From the NCBI GenBank assembly GCA_021927905.1, contig BLLK01000045.1, positions 1,984,001 through 2,048,000 on the forward strand: a stretch of 64,000 nt of DNA. The letters are read 5' to 3'. Every line of letters starts with the position of its first letter. The first letter of the stretch is position 1. The position numbers and the translations under genes were made by a program. Below, in pieces: positions 52,397-62,569 of the stretch. The DNA comes from Chaetoceros tenuissimus (Eukaryota > Bacillariophyta > Thalassiosirophyceae > Chaetocerotales > Chaetocerotaceae). The notes beneath the pieces are model-generated. The model was not told where the DNA came from, ran no database searches, and saw only the letters and a program-made list of their open reading frames with translations.

Positions 52397-53690
52397 ATGG
52401 ACTCAGCACTCACTGTAAGCTCATTGCATGCTCTCATTCAAGCGAAGAAGTGGAAAGACGTAGAAGATCTTCTGTCAAAGGATCAATCTCTGGCATTTGA
52501 GATTGGGAGTTCTTTTCAAACCCTTCCATTGGTGACTGCTCTGATGAACAGTCCACCTCTCTGGCTAGTAGAGAGTCTTATCGAGGCTAATCCAGCAGCT
52601 GTTGGGTCAAAGAATGAACTTGGTCTGCTCCCTATCCGAGTCGCTATCCGTAGTAAATGTAGCACGGATGTAATTAAAGCATTGATTCGTGAAAATCCTA
52701 GCTCAGTCAAATGTTTCGGAGTATCAGGGAAAACTTGCCTTCATCTTGCTTGTCCTTACAATGGTGATTTGGAACTTGTCGAAGCTTTGTTGAAGGAGTG
52801 GCCTGAGGCAGCTCAGTGGCGAGATCGGGACGGCTGTAAGTTTCGTTTTTACAATCGTAATTTTAGTTTGTGATTTTTGTTTCTTATATTATCTTTCACA
52901 TTTTAGGGCACCCATTGCATCTCGCATGTATTTTAGCGATAATCGTACCCCAGTGCAGCTGCCATGCCAGACGTAAGTAATTTTCGATTTGTACTTGTAA
53001 GATCTATGTCTTGTCCAAGCTTAAACATAGAAAATGTTCACTCACGCATCTCCAGACACCTGAGCACAAGCTTCCTCTACATCTTGCTGTTGACCACGGG
53101 GCGAATGTTTCTATAGTACATGAGCTTTACACTTCTTTCCCGGACGCAGTCAAGTGTCATACGAACAGCCATGGTAAGTCCAGTTTCCCTTGTTCAAGAT
53201 ACTGTAACAGGTGCCCTAAAAGCCTGAAATTTGATCTAATTTCTGTACATATTATGTCATAGGAATGATACCTCTGCATTTTGCTGTGAATCACAAGAAA
53301 GCAGATATTGATACTGTTCAATTTTTGTTGGAAAAATATAAAGCTGGTGCTGAGGTAAGATTAGTTCTTTCAAATCCATCTCTAATGAAATAGTAATTTT
53401 GACATACCCACTTCAAATCATAGGCTAGAACAAGAGGATGCAAATCACTCCCTTTGCACCTCGCGGCACGTTACGGTTGTCCAATGGATGTAATCCAAGT
53501 TTTGGTAGATGCTTATCCTCAGTCACTCAGAGAAAGAAATCTTCATGGCGAGACTCCATTTCATAACACATACACAGGAGAGAAACCGAACAAAGCATCA
53601 ACAAAAGAAGAACCAGTAATGAATCCACAATCATTCCAAAAGGATCTTCAGCATTTAAATTTGCATAGACGATCTAAGACAACCTTTTAA
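52397..53690 (+). pseudogene. Ankyrin-repeat gene with a frame conflict in exon 2
   Basis: Exons by GT/AG signals: 52397-52835, 52907-52972, 53056-53173, 53263-53354 and 53424-53690. Exons 1, 3, 4 and 5 carry ankyrin blocks in consistent phase (G-K-T-C-L-H-L-A-C, H-K-L-P-L-H-L-A-V-D-H-G-A-N, M-I-P-L-H-F-A-V-N-H, K-S-L-P-L-H-L-A-A-R-Y-G). Exon 2 begins well (W-H-P-L-H-L-A-C) and its end makes sense only in another frame (Y-P-S-A-A-A-M-P-D|T-P-E-H-K). It has 66 nt where 2 mod 3 is needed and seems to lack the ~15-20 residues that should separate those blocks. A 14-nt microexon (52959-52972) would restore a frame but lose the repeat. Either the gene is broken or the assembly has a small deletion. 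The last exon ends with a low-complexity tail. Role: protein-protein binding. Confidence 0.65.
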
Positions 53691-53848
53691 GAATCATATC
53701 AAATAGACTAGTAGACATGTTAGGCATGATATGACTGAAAAGTAGGAAGTGAAACACAACAAATAAGTAGGAACATCGCATAATATTAAATGATTCTTTA
53801 CATATTCTATAGAAAATTCTGTTCAGATGAATGTTTATTTTTATTACC

Positions 53849-56362
53849 TCAAATATCTTGATATAGGTGAATCTTTCCATCAGCCCCTGCTGAAAATAGC
53901 CACGGCTGAGTTGGATGGAAAATAGATGCGATTACTCCAAGCTTGTTCACTACTGAATGTCCTCTTAGAACTTTCACTGGAACAACAAGAGGATTTCTCA
54001 TCAAATCGGAGTAAACCATACTATGGAATACATGAACAGTTCCATCGTCAGAAGAACTTGCCATTAGTGGATAGCGAGGGTGGAAGTTGACGCTACGAAG
54101 CGCTTTCTCGTGGTATCGCAAAGTTTTGTATGGCGTAGCAGACAAATCCAAATCAAACCAAACCATCTTGCGATCGAGACTACCAACAATGATGTGATCA
54201 CCAGAAGGATGAATATCCAACGACGAGATCCATTTGCATCCTGAGAGTAATCTCCTCACCATGGTTTGTTTTACAAGATGGTACACTCGAATATGTTCCT
54301 TAGTAGCGACAAATAAGAAAGGTTTGCTTGGATGGAAACACGCCCTTTGAACCTCCCCACCTTTATTCTTACTAAAAGGCTGCTGAGAAGCAGCTTTATT
54401 GAGCTGATGAATAAGTACAGCAGCCGAAAGAGCCTTTGGACTAACTGTAACGAAATAATCACCCTTTTTGTGCCATTTCGCAGACACAACATCTTTACTC
54501 GTATGAAGTGCAACAATTGGTCCACATCTACCTCCAAATGCACTGATTGGGTCAGAGTCGGATGAATTGTCAAATCCTTTCCAGATGACAGCTTTCTTAG
54601 CTTTCGCGTTTTTAACATTGCTGCCATCTCCAGAACATGCTGCTGCGGAAGATAGCAACGCTTCTGTTAGCTCAGCATCGTCAGTCCCTCCTGTTCCAGT
54701 TGCTATAACTACAGCACATTTACCAACCGCAGCCAGCATACAGTGATGAGAGCGATTTGGATTCCATTCAAGCGAGACAACGGCCTTAGGACCTGCGTTT
54801 GTCGACTCTGCTTCGTCATCATTATCTTCACCTGTACTGACCAACTTCGAAAGATTCCATGATCTTAGCAGGCGACCAGTTTGCACTTCCCAGATTCTTA
54901 CAAAACCGTCACTTGCACCACTGGCCAAGAATTGTCCATCTGGAGATACAGTCAAACAGCGTATCATAGGAGCTTCGTCACTGTCGTATGGAGTATCGAA
55001 TTCAATACATTTACTAGTTGGGAACGGTCTTAAATCACTTGCCTTAGGCAAAGATGGAACTAAACTTTCTGGATCAATATTAAGGCGTCTCTTCATTACA
55101 CGTGGACATAAATATAAATCAAGACATCTCTCAAAGCGCTCTCTAACTGCATGTTCATAAGCTCCAACACTTCTCAAGTTCTTGAACTTCTTTGGGATCA
55201 ATAAACCATGAGGACGATCCTTAACATCCATGTCTTCCCATTCTTTGAGATCTTCTTCAGTTGGTAGATATTCATCTGGAGGATTGTATGATGTTGCATG
55301 TGTTGGTGGTGGAAGCTTAGGCGCAGCGATGTGCATTGGTCCTTTACGGAAATGGAGTTCATCTTCTTCATCTCCTTTCCACATCATAAATGGTTTATCA
55401 TCCTCTCCCTCTTTCTTCTCCCTTCTCACATCATTCATATCTCTGATCTTTCCTGTGAGATAGTCCATGGTGATTGCTCCGCTTTCAAGTTTCTTCAGCA
55501 TTTGACGAACCTTTGCCTTCTCATACTTGGAAGGTTGAAAACGTGCTTTTGGTTCATACCTATCACCATTGATACCGAAGTCCATTTGGTCAACACCGGA
55601 GAAGTAGTTGATATGATCAGGATATGCCTCGAATTCAGGATGAGCAAATGCTCCAGCTTGAACACGGCGGATGATCTCAAGTTGACGTTCAGTCAACTGC
55701 ACATCCTTATCGTTCAATGCATCATGTACGATGTACTTTTTATTCTCCAAATCATCTTGATTCTGAAGAGCTTGATCAAGAAGATCTCCTCCAGCCCCCT
55801 TCGAAGATTGCTTCACAACTTTCTTACCATGAGCGTCATATCCAATATGATCATATTCATCGTACCAGTGAAGAGGTACACGTCCAATCCTGTTTCCTTC
55901 TCCTTCAGCATCTTCATCATCACTCGAGAAATCGTCAGTGTGCATTAGTTTGGAAACTTCTGGATCATTAATAACTCCATCTTCATCGTCTTTGGTGACA
56001 ACCTTTCCATCTTTGTCTCTTTTACCTTTGGTCTGAGAAAAGCTTCTTGGAATATTTTCAAAGTCATCAATGATCTCTAGCTCGTCACCACTATCATCTT
56101 CATCTTCTTCTCGTGCAGCTTTGATCTGCCTTTCAAGAACCTCGTCTTCATCATCGTCTGAACCTTGGTCCTCGAATTCCTCCTCGTCTTCAGACTCCTC
56201 TTCTTCGTCAGAATCAGATTGAGCATCAGAATCATATTCTTCTTCATCTATCTCATATTCTTCAGCACCTGAGTCATAGACACTCTCAGAACTATCATCA
56301 TCTCCCTCCTCCTCGATGACTGGCTCTGGATCCTTTTGCTTTTTACTACCTTTACGAGCCAT
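53849..56362 (-). CDS. BOP1: Ribosome biogenesis protein BOP1/Erb1
   Basis: Nucleolar WD-repeat protein of the PeBoW complex (PES1-BOP1-WDR12), needed for 27S pre-rRNA processing and the 60S subunit. 837 aa, one exon. Residues ~1-130 are highly acidic, typical of the family. The BOP1NT domain (~160-425) contains P-L-H-W-Y-D-E-Y-D-H-I-G-Y-D, I-R-R-V-Q-A-G-A-F-A-H-P, F-E-A-Y-P-D-H-I-N-Y-F, F-Q-P-S-K-Y-E-K and H-A-V-R-E-R-F-E-R-C-L-D-L-Y-L-C-P-R. A C-terminal WD40 propeller follows (V-S-P-D-G-Q-F-L-A-S-G-A-S-D-G-F-V-R-I-W, L-D-I-H-P-S-G-D-H, F-H-P-T-Q-P-W-L-F-S-A-G-A-D-G). The start M-A-R-K-G-S-K-K-Q-K is basic. Length is normal (yeast Erb1 is 807 aa). Confidence 0.95.
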   Translation of the reverse strand: MARKGSKKQKDPEPVIEEEGDDDSSESVYDSGAEEYEIDEEEYDSDAQSDSDEEEESEDEEEFEDQGSDDDEDEVLERQIKAAREEDEDDSGDELEIIDDFENIPRSFSQTKGKRDKDGKVVTKDDEDGVINDPEVSKLMHTDDFSSDDEDAEGEGNRIGRVPLHWYDEYDHIGYDAHGKKVVKQSSKGAGGDLLDQALQNQDDLENKKYIVHDALNDKDVQLTERQLEIIRRVQAGAFAHPEFEAYPDHINYFSGVDQMDFGINGDRYEPKARFQPSKYEKAKVRQMLKKLESGAITMDYLTGKIRDMNDVRREKKEGEDDKPFMMWKGDEEDELHFRKGPMHIAAPKLPPPTHATSYNPPDEYLPTEEDLKEWEDMDVKDRPHGLLIPKKFKNLRSVGAYEHAVRERFERCLDLYLCPRVMKRRLNIDPESLVPSLPKASDLRPFPTSKCIEFDTPYDSDEAPMIRCLTVSPDGQFLASGASDGFVRIWEVQTGRLLRSWNLSKLVSTGEDNDDEAESTNAGPKAVVSLEWNPNRSHHCMLAAVGKCAVVIATGTGGTDDAELTEALLSSAAACSGDGSNVKNAKAKKAVIWKGFDNSSDSDPISAFGGRCGPIVALHTSKDVVSAKWHKKGDYFVTVSPKALSAAVLIHQLNKAASQQPFSKNKGGEVQRACFHPSKPFLFVATKEHIRVYHLVKQTMVRRLLSGCKWISSLDIHPSGDHIIVGSLDRKMVWFDLDLSATPYKTLRYHEKALRSVNFHPRYPLMASSSDDGTVHVFHSMVYSDLMRNPLVVPVKVLRGHSVVNKLGVIASIFHPTQPWLFSAGADGKIHLYQDI

Positions 56363-56595
56363 GATTCTGTACTTTTACGAGTGTAAAAAGTAAGGATTGA
56401 TGGAGTGAAAGTGATCTGAATAGAACTCTCCTTGAAAAATGAAAGAAAATTTGGAATGAATGGCTTCAGAGCCTATGTAAAAAAGTAAGGGAGGGAAAAG
56501 AAAGGAAAATAGATATAAGTATCGCGGTTAAATAGCGTTTCCCAGTCCCATCTTCTTCTCTTCAATGAAAGCCTTTCACTTTTTTTTCTTTATTT

Positions 56596-58545
56596 CTATT
56601 CTAGTTTAAGCATTAGTTTTTGTATCTTTTCTTCCAATACACTGAGATTATCGTGAAGAATTCTACCATACTCAGCTCTACCCTCTTGTAAAGATCTTAT
56701 CTCTTTTTGCATTGGCTCCTTGTTTGATTCAAGACTTTCATTCATATTCTTGAGGAAAGCAATGTTCTCTGAAACCTTTGCCGACTTTTGTTGTATGGTG
56801 TTGTACCTTTGTTGCAACTGATGAAGATCTTGCTTAAGAGCAGAAATTAGTGTTGATGCTGACTGTATTTTGGGAGCATTCAAGTCGTGATCTCTTTTTA
56901 TTTGCATCAAGATGCTTTCGAAATAAAGCCGCTGTTGTTCTAACTGATCTTTCAAGAGACTATTATATTCACCAGCAAACCGTTCCAATTTTCGATGGAT
57001 AATTTCACCTTCCTCGTTATCAGTCAAGCTTGGGAGCAGAGACCTTTCTCCACTCGTTGTATTGGTCGGGTCTGATATTTCAACGATTTTGCCATCAGTG
57101 TTTTGTATTAGTCTATGTACATAACCTTGTCCAGCAAAATCCCATACGTGTTGAGTCGATGTATCTACCGCATATGCATGAAGGGTCTCATCATAATGTT
57201 GTTTCGCATGGCCATGTGAGTTGGCATTGAAATCTAAAGTATCTTTTGAGGAGCCTGGTCTACATTCATGTGAACCGCTATTAATTTCCATGATGGAATT
57301 TCTTTGTGCAATCATTTCACCGTATGCATATTTATCTTCTATAGAAGCTCCTTGCTGACATGAATGCGAAGAAGATGAAGGCAACTCAACATCATTTGAT
57401 AAATCAAGTCCAGCACAACTAGCAATCCCGCATATGAGACAAAGATAAATGTTTTCTGTAGAACCACAAACATGACATTTAGTGAGAGAGTCATTCAGTC
57501 CAGCATGATCATATCTACAAACTGGACATCCATTCGATTTCCATTGTAGTAAGCACTGCATATGAAAGGTATGATTGCACACTGTCGTAAATATTGCTTC
57601 ATCTTCAAATGCATTATCGGAACTACTAGGTTTAGAAGGAGAGGAATCTAACGATGATCTCTTGCTTGAATGAGCAGATGACACCCCGACATTTAATTGT
57701 TCAAGACACACTGGACAATTTGGAATTTCATTTGGCATAGACTGAAAAGATAACGAACGAGTCCGTGATGGAGACGACCGTTTGATGCCAATCGGCATCT
57801 TTGAGTCAAGTGAAGGATTTATCATGCACGCAAGAGGATCATCTGAATGCCCACCATGATTACTATCACTCTCGATCTTTGCAACATGATATATTGACGC
57901 AGTAATATCTTTCTCAAAGCTATTGAAAGCTTTTCCATGTAGACTTTCCACAAATGAATTCGCGGCTTTGATTGAATTAAGTGAAAATAACACCATGTAA
58001 GATGAACTACCACACTCATGATCAGAGTCACTCATATCATCTTCTTCAGAAAGTATTGCAGCAGCATCCCGCAGAAAAGAAGATCCATTTGATTTTATCC
58101 TTTCAGCCAATTTCCTATCAGTCAGATTGTTACTGCTGCTGTTGACACTCCGTATAGGAGTTGTCGGCTTGGATGAAATTTTCACATCGTCTTCTTCTGC
58201 GAATGATGATGTATCCTCATCATCTTCAATAAGAACACGCACATGTAAGATTTGAGACTTGTAGCCTCTAGCAAAATTTAGTACACCTTCTGGAACTTGA
58301 GTTGGTGGTACATTGCAAATGGCAACGATGTTGCATCCATTGATGTGATCTTTTGGATCAACATCACTACATGTATGAATATAACCGCGATAAGAATTTC
58401 CGTGAGTTGGATTTCCTGTTTTCACTTTTCGCCTCGTAAGACTCTTCATTACTATTTGTAAAGCTATATCACTGTGATCAACATGGAGAATGATGTTTAG
58501 AGAGCGAGTTTGTGAGGTATTTTGAAATAATGTAACATGCAACAT
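56596..58545 (-). CDS. BRAP: BRCA1-associated protein (BRAP/BRAP2) homologue, RING E3 ligase
   Basis: In animals BRAP (IMP) is a Ras-responsive E3 that dampens MAPK signalling and retains nuclear-import cargo in the cytoplasm. 649 aa from ATG 58545; the open frame before it starts with TTG. Domain order is complete: BRAP2 N-terminal RRM-like domain (~70-225; V-A-I-C-N-V-P-P, Y-M-V-L-F-S-L-N-S, A-N-S-F-V-E-S-L-H-G-K-A-F-N-S), RING (~276-340; C-P-V-C-L-E-Q-L, C-N-H-T-F-H-M-Q-C, C-P-V-C-R), ZnF-UBP (~355-475; C-H-V-C-G, C-L-I-C-G, H-Y-D-E-T-L-H-A-Y, V-W-D-F-A-G-Q-G-Y-V-H-R-L) and C-terminal coiled coil (~515-649). The RING holds a ~25-residue Ser-rich insert, and the UBP finger an insert of ~60 residues. 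Confidence 0.92.
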   Translation of the reverse strand: MLHVTLFQNTSQTRSLNIILHVDHSDIALQIVMKSLTRRKVKTGNPTHGNSYRGYIHTCSDVDPKDHINGCNIVAICNVPPTQVPEGVLNFARGYKSQILHVRVLIEDDEDTSSFAEEDDVKISSKPTTPIRSVNSSSNNLTDRKLAERIKSNGSSFLRDAAAILSEEDDMSDSDHECGSSSYMVLFSLNSIKAANSFVESLHGKAFNSFEKDITASIYHVAKIESDSNHGGHSDDPLACMINPSLDSKMPIGIKRSSPSRTRSLSFQSMPNEIPNCPVCLEQLNVGVSSAHSSKRSSLDSSPSKPSSSDNAFEDEAIFTTVCNHTFHMQCLLQWKSNGCPVCRYDHAGLNDSLTKCHVCGSTENIYLCLICGIASCAGLDLSNDVELPSSSSHSCQQGASIEDKYAYGEMIAQRNSIMEINSGSHECRPGSSKDTLDFNANSHGHAKQHYDETLHAYAVDTSTQHVWDFAGQGYVHRLIQNTDGKIVEISDPTNTTSGERSLLPSLTDNEEGEIIHRKLERFAGEYNSLLKDQLEQQRLYFESILMQIKRDHDLNAPKIQSASTLISALKQDLHQLQQRYNTIQQKSAKVSENIAFLKNMNESLESNKEPMQKEIRSLQEGRAEYGRILHDNLSVLEEKIQKLMLKLE

Positions 58546-58888
58546 AGTTTGGATGCTTTTACTCAATCAAATTGACGTGCACCAAGAAGGATGATTTAGC
58601 ATAAACCGACACTGTTTAAATTTTGACTCCAATTGACTGTTTCTGATACTCTACGTAGCACTAAAATAATCTCATTTGAACCTTTCCCACTCTTCCTTTC
58701 CATCTCGGATCGTGCGTCGCTAAAAATTACACGTTTGGGACGTTGCAGAACAGGAAAAAACCAGTCGGCAATCTCGAATTAATTATTGAAGAAGGGAAAC
58801 AATCTCCTCTTAGTCCTTCAGCTTTACAGCTCAACCTCATTGGGTCCACAAAAAGCAATACGTCGCAAAGATTTGATTATACAAAAAG
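58546..58888. other. Divergent promoter region
   Basis: Between BRAP and the SHOCT-tailed gene. A 65-codon frame at 58743-58940 runs into the next gene in another frame and is not called. Confidence 0.5.
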
Positions 58889-59647
58889 ATGGGCACAGTC
58901 AATATTGGTTTTGAAGGTCAAACTGGCCGCTCTACAATGAAAATTGACAGGGCTATGCCAAATGCGCTACAGAACAACATGTCGACTCATGAATGGCAGC
59001 TCTTCTGCGATAACTTTGACAGAGAATGTGATAAGGTGATGGAATTTCGTCGTGCAGTGTTTAAACGTCTTGGATGTGTAGCACAGCTTCCATTTCTTGT
59101 CATGATTCTACTTGTAATTGTTTCGGTAGCAGACACCCCTGCATTAGACGTGGTAAAGCCTGGAAACCCAGGATTTTTTGCTATTGTTGCACTATTTCCA
59201 ATTGCTGCATTTGGTGGTGTATTTTGGTTTATCAAATCAGCTCAGAATGATGCAGTAAGACTAAGGCAGGGTTTTGAGAGTGTCTGCCAATCTGAATCCG
59301 CAAAGAGATCTGATTTGACCTTTACTTTGAAAGATTATCAGCAATTGGGAGTAAGTGGAGGAGGAAATGTAAAAGGATTCAATATGATTTACATTGAGTG
59401 CACTGGGTCTTCTCTAGAAGTTCCACATGGAGATCCTAGCAGCCTTCCGCCTGGACCTTTTGGAAATAATAATTTATTTGCAAACATGGCTGGTCAAACA
59501 GCTCCACCAGTTGCTCAACCAATGTACAGTTCCAGTGGAGGAGGTGGATCAGCTGCACAAAGGCTTGCAGAATTGGACAAGATCAAGATTTACATGACAG
59601 AAGAGGAGTACAACCAAAAACGTAGTGACATTATTTCGTCGGTGTAA
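58889..59647 (+). CDS. Two-TM protein with C-terminal SHOCT-like motif
   Basis: 252 aa, one exon. Charged N-terminal helix with F-C-D-N-F-D-R-E-C-D-K. Two membrane segments at ~68-83 (L-P-F-L-V-M-I-L-L-V-I-V-S-V) and ~93-115 (FFAIVALFPIAAFGGVFWFI), a Gly/Ser-rich linker, and a closing A-A-Q-R-L-A-E-L-D-K-I-K ... M-T-E-E-E-Y-N-Q-K-R. That ending fits the short C-terminal SHOCT motif (L-x-E-L-x-x-x-x-x-x-T-E-E-E-[FY]-x-x-K-[KR]), an oligomerisation or regulatory helix pair at the end of many membrane proteins. The body was not recognised. It likely sits in an endomembrane. Confidence 0.7.
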   Translation: MGTVNIGFEGQTGRSTMKIDRAMPNALQNNMSTHEWQLFCDNFDRECDKVMEFRRAVFKRLGCVAQLPFLVMILLVIVSVADTPALDVVKPGNPGFFAIVALFPIAAFGGVFWFIKSAQNDAVRLRQGFESVCQSESAKRSDLTFTLKDYQQLGVSGGGNVKGFNMIYIECTGSSLEVPHGDPSSLPPGPFGNNNLFANMAGQTAPPVAQPMYSSSGGGGSAAQRLAELDKIKIYMTEEEYNQKRSDIISSV

Positions 59648-60064
59648 GAACATTATTTGAATTTGTTTGAGGAATGAATCGAATGAATCGTTGCTGGAAT
59701 TCGCGTACATATCCATCCTTTTTAGAATCTATGACAAGCTAAAGTTGAATCTTAGATTGTCAGAAAAAATAGATAATAGAAATAATCTATCCATCATCAT
59801 GATGAAAGTTGCTTGACTTTACATACTTATTTTCTACCTATTTCTCTCGTCATTGGATTACTATGACGTCATTAGCATGAATTGACATGGTATTGACATG
59901 GTATCATTGTGTTTGTGCTAAAGATATAAGAAGATATTTTGGAAACTGGATAACTTACGTTAATATATTTGCTCAACTCTGATATTGCTATTCCTATTCA
60001 GCATTTACTTACTCTCAGCACACTCACTAAAGTTTCCTGTGCTCATCATTGCATATTCTTTACC
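59648..60064. other. Intergenic region
   Basis: Between two rightward genes. Contains direct repeats 'ttgacatggtat' near 59882-59904. No gene seen. Confidence 0.5.
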
Positions 60065-60691
60065 ATGTCTTCAAAACTGCTCCCATCACTTCTCAGATGC
60101 AATCAAGCTATTCTTCAACAAAAGATCGATCTGTTATCTGTAATAGAATCAAAGTTTGGTTTTGACGAGCTTTCTCAATTGTTTCAAAGAAAGTGTAATA
60201 TTGTACAAGCTTCAATTGGCCAGCACTATCGACACAGCCTTGATCACTCAGAGCTTGCCATTTTAGTAGCATCAACTCATCTTGGCTATTCAGGAAATTT
60301 TGAAAATACTGATGTAGTGGCTTTACGATATGATCAACGAGTTCGAGGTGGGACGTTGGAGAAGGACGTGGTGGAAGCCCGCAAACGTATAGTATCCATG
60401 ATTGACGTTTTGAATGAGATGAAATCCAGTCATGAAGCTGACTCAAACCTAGGAAGTATCACGAAGCAGTCTTTGAATGCAGCATTCATGCTATCAGGTG
60501 ATAGTGAAGACGGTGAAATGGAATCACAAAGTACAATTGGTAGAGAGTTAGGATTTGTTGCACATCACGCAATTCATCACAACGCAATGGTTAGGATTAT
60601 TGCTATTAATAGTCTTGGACTCGAAGAGCACGAACTGCCAGAAGATTTTGGAAAAGCACCAAGCACTATACGGTTTGAAAATAGCAACTAG
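60065..60691 (+). CDS. DinB-like four-helix-bundle protein
   Basis: 208 aa from ATG 60065 (MSSKLLPSLLRCNQAILQQ). DinB/YfiT-fold proteins bind a divalent metal through three histidines, and many act as thiol-dependent transferases. Histidines at the expected places are seen in I-G-Q-H-Y-R-H-S-L-D-H near residue 45 and in F-V-A-H-H-A-I-H-H-N-A-M near residue 170. R-Y-D-Q-R-V-R-G-G-T between them is a block shared by eukaryotic/bacterial DinB-like proteins annotated only as hypothetical. No targeting peptide is clear. Convergent with the next gene (30 bp). Confidence 0.75.
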   Translation: MSSKLLPSLLRCNQAILQQKIDLLSVIESKFGFDELSQLFQRKCNIVQASIGQHYRHSLDHSELAILVASTHLGYSGNFENTDVVALRYDQRVRGGTLEKDVVEARKRIVSMIDVLNEMKSSHEADSNLGSITKQSLNAAFMLSGDSEDGEMESQSTIGRELGFVAHHAIHHNAMVRIIAINSLGLEEHELPEDFGKAPSTIRFENSN

Positions 60692-60721
60692 GATATAATC
60701 TACACATTCAATTAAGCAATT

Positions 60722-62074
60722 TTAATTGTCTTCGTTATTGATTGCCTCTTTTTCGACTTGAGGGTAGTTGTATGCGAACTCTTTCATCAGTTTTGGACTT
60801 GCTATAGAATTTGCGAACTCAATATCAGCCTTGGTCATGCCATCTAATCTATGTTTGGAACTACCATATCTTGCAATAGCTGATAGGAGACCATTGGAGT
60901 TGTTGTGAACTCCACCCTTTTTTGCTGGTTCACTTTGTAAATGAATTCCTTTTTTCGTATTGATCAATTCACCACCTGCACATTCGCAGACACTAGTAAT
61001 AACTTCTTCTAAATGAAAAAGGAGATCCTCGAACCGAATCATTAGTCTAGGAAATTCTTCGATGTTGTAGTAATCTGTGTACCATTCGTCCCACAAGTGA
61101 ATTAGACTGTCGTATTCTTTGTTAAATCCTGGATAGCGAATATGAACAGGAATAGACTTTGTCTGTCTCGTAATTCCACGCATACCAAATTCATGTTCAT
61201 CTGGTACCAGATTCGGACAATGCTCTTTCACATGATACCAATTAGCTTCATACTTGTGTCTACACATACTTCCCATCCAATGAAATGGGTCCTTGATGAT
61301 TACAACAGGCAAGACATGTGTCTGTTCTACACCAATAGCACCCATTTGTGCTGTATGAGTCCCTCTCCAGCTAACAGGATTGTGTTTTCCCCACGGAACT
61401 TGATACAACATACCTGTTTTCATGCGGATAGGTTGCGGTTTCCCTTTATTCAACATTTGTGGTATTTTTTGCAGGAACCCTTTCTTTGGTTCAGGTCTTC
61501 CTGGAATTTTACATGTAAAAGGCATCATATCAGCTACAAGATTTGTACCTGTGTTGAAAAATCCACTAGGAGCAATATATGCATCATCATGTGGCACATC
61601 ACGTCGAAATCTCTCACATTGATCAAGACCTACGATGCGAGGTTTGTCTCCATAGAGAGCAGTCACCTCAGACCATGTCGGTATTTGATCAACTACTTCC
61701 TGAGTTATTTCTGTTCCCGATTCTCTGAGAATTTTCACGATACGCTCTTTGTCTTGATCAATCTTAACTTCACCGGTTGTATCTTTATTCTTATCATCCT
61801 TCTTTCCCTTTCCCTTCGGAACATTGCCAAGGTTGAATTTTGATGCATGTGAATTCAGATTATCAAGAAGCTTATGCGGCTTTGCATTCAATTTATCGAG
61901 AAACTTTTGTTCCTTGCTTTGATATATTTTTGTGAATTTTTCTCTAAAGTCATGTTGTATATCTTCTTTTGTATTATCTTCGAGGAAACTATAAAGTGCA
62001 AAGTTCATCAGTGCTGACATGATAACAATGGCCGCAAAAATGCAAACGAGCCTATCGAAACCTGTCCCAGTCAT
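60722..62074 (-). CDS. Golgi-type sulfotransferase-like protein
   Basis: 450 aa, type II topology: membrane anchor at ~9-28 (LVCIFAAIVIMSALMNFALY), then a Lys-rich stem. The catalytic-like domain has S-G-F-F-N-T-G-T-N-L-V-A-D-M, a PAPS 5'-phosphosulfate-loop-like segment with Thr/Asn in place of the usual Lys. I-I-K-D-P-F-H-W-M-G-S-M-C matches the R-D-P-x-x-x-x-x-S 3'-phosphate block. L-W-D-E-W-Y-T-D-Y-Y and R-F-E-D-L-L-F-H are typical downstream motifs. The likely substrate is a secreted polysaccharide or glycoprotein. The nonstandard PAPS loop makes activity uncertain. Confidence 0.75.
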   Translation of the reverse strand: MTGTGFDRLVCIFAAIVIMSALMNFALYSFLEDNTKEDIQHDFREKFTKIYQSKEQKFLDKLNAKPHKLLDNLNSHASKFNLGNVPKGKGKKDDKNKDTTGEVKIDQDKERIVKILRESGTEITQEVVDQIPTWSEVTALYGDKPRIVGLDQCERFRRDVPHDDAYIAPSGFFNTGTNLVADMMPFTCKIPGRPEPKKGFLQKIPQMLNKGKPQPIRMKTGMLYQVPWGKHNPVSWRGTHTAQMGAIGVEQTHVLPVVIIKDPFHWMGSMCRHKYEANWYHVKEHCPNLVPDEHEFGMRGITRQTKSIPVHIRYPGFNKEYDSLIHLWDEWYTDYYNIEEFPRLMIRFEDLLFHLEEVITSVCECAGGELINTKKGIHLQSEPAKKGGVHNNSNGLLSAIARYGSSKHRLDGMTKADIEFANSIASPKLMKEFAYNYPQVEKEAINNEDN

Positions 62075-62569
62075 GTTTGATTAATGATCTTGCTTTCCTC
62101 TCTGTAGCTATAAATACAATGCTTGGACACTATGAATGTTGAATTGGAACCTTTTATTGAGATAACACTCCAATAAGTAAACATCAAAGAACAAAAATAC
62201 TCGTATGTTTTGATTCACTACTGTGTGCTCTTCTGCTCGCCGCGTCGGTGGTCATTTTTGGCGAGAAGTTATAGTGTGTAGACAACGGCTCTTGATCTTT
62301 TGAGGATCAAATACCAGTTATTCTACTTTACCAAATACAAAGGAAAAGTCAGTATCACAAGTACGTACATGGAAAAGTACGAAATTTTTTAGTTTTTTGT
62401 TTTTCCAATAGAATTTGGAATGTATCTAGTTGTTCTTTGATGTGTATGTTATTACTGCACTCGAAACATATTCATATTTGGTGTTGGTAGATAATTCGAG
62501 CAGGATACGGAGACTTGTCAAGCATCTTTAGATTTTTAGATTTAATAGTAAACAGCTCAAACATGAAAA
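62075..62569. other. Divergent intergenic region
   Basis: Promoters of the sulfotransferase-like and the last gene. AT-rich, with T-rich tracts around 62385-62406. No gene seen. Confidence 0.5.

Noticed and set aside
55298-55948. Open plus-strand frame of 216 codons
   Set aside because: Antisense to BOP1, whose protein is unmistakable.
61142-61843. Open plus-strand frame of 233 codons
   Set aside because: Entirely antisense to the sulfotransferase-like gene, Cys/His/Ile-rich shadow composition.
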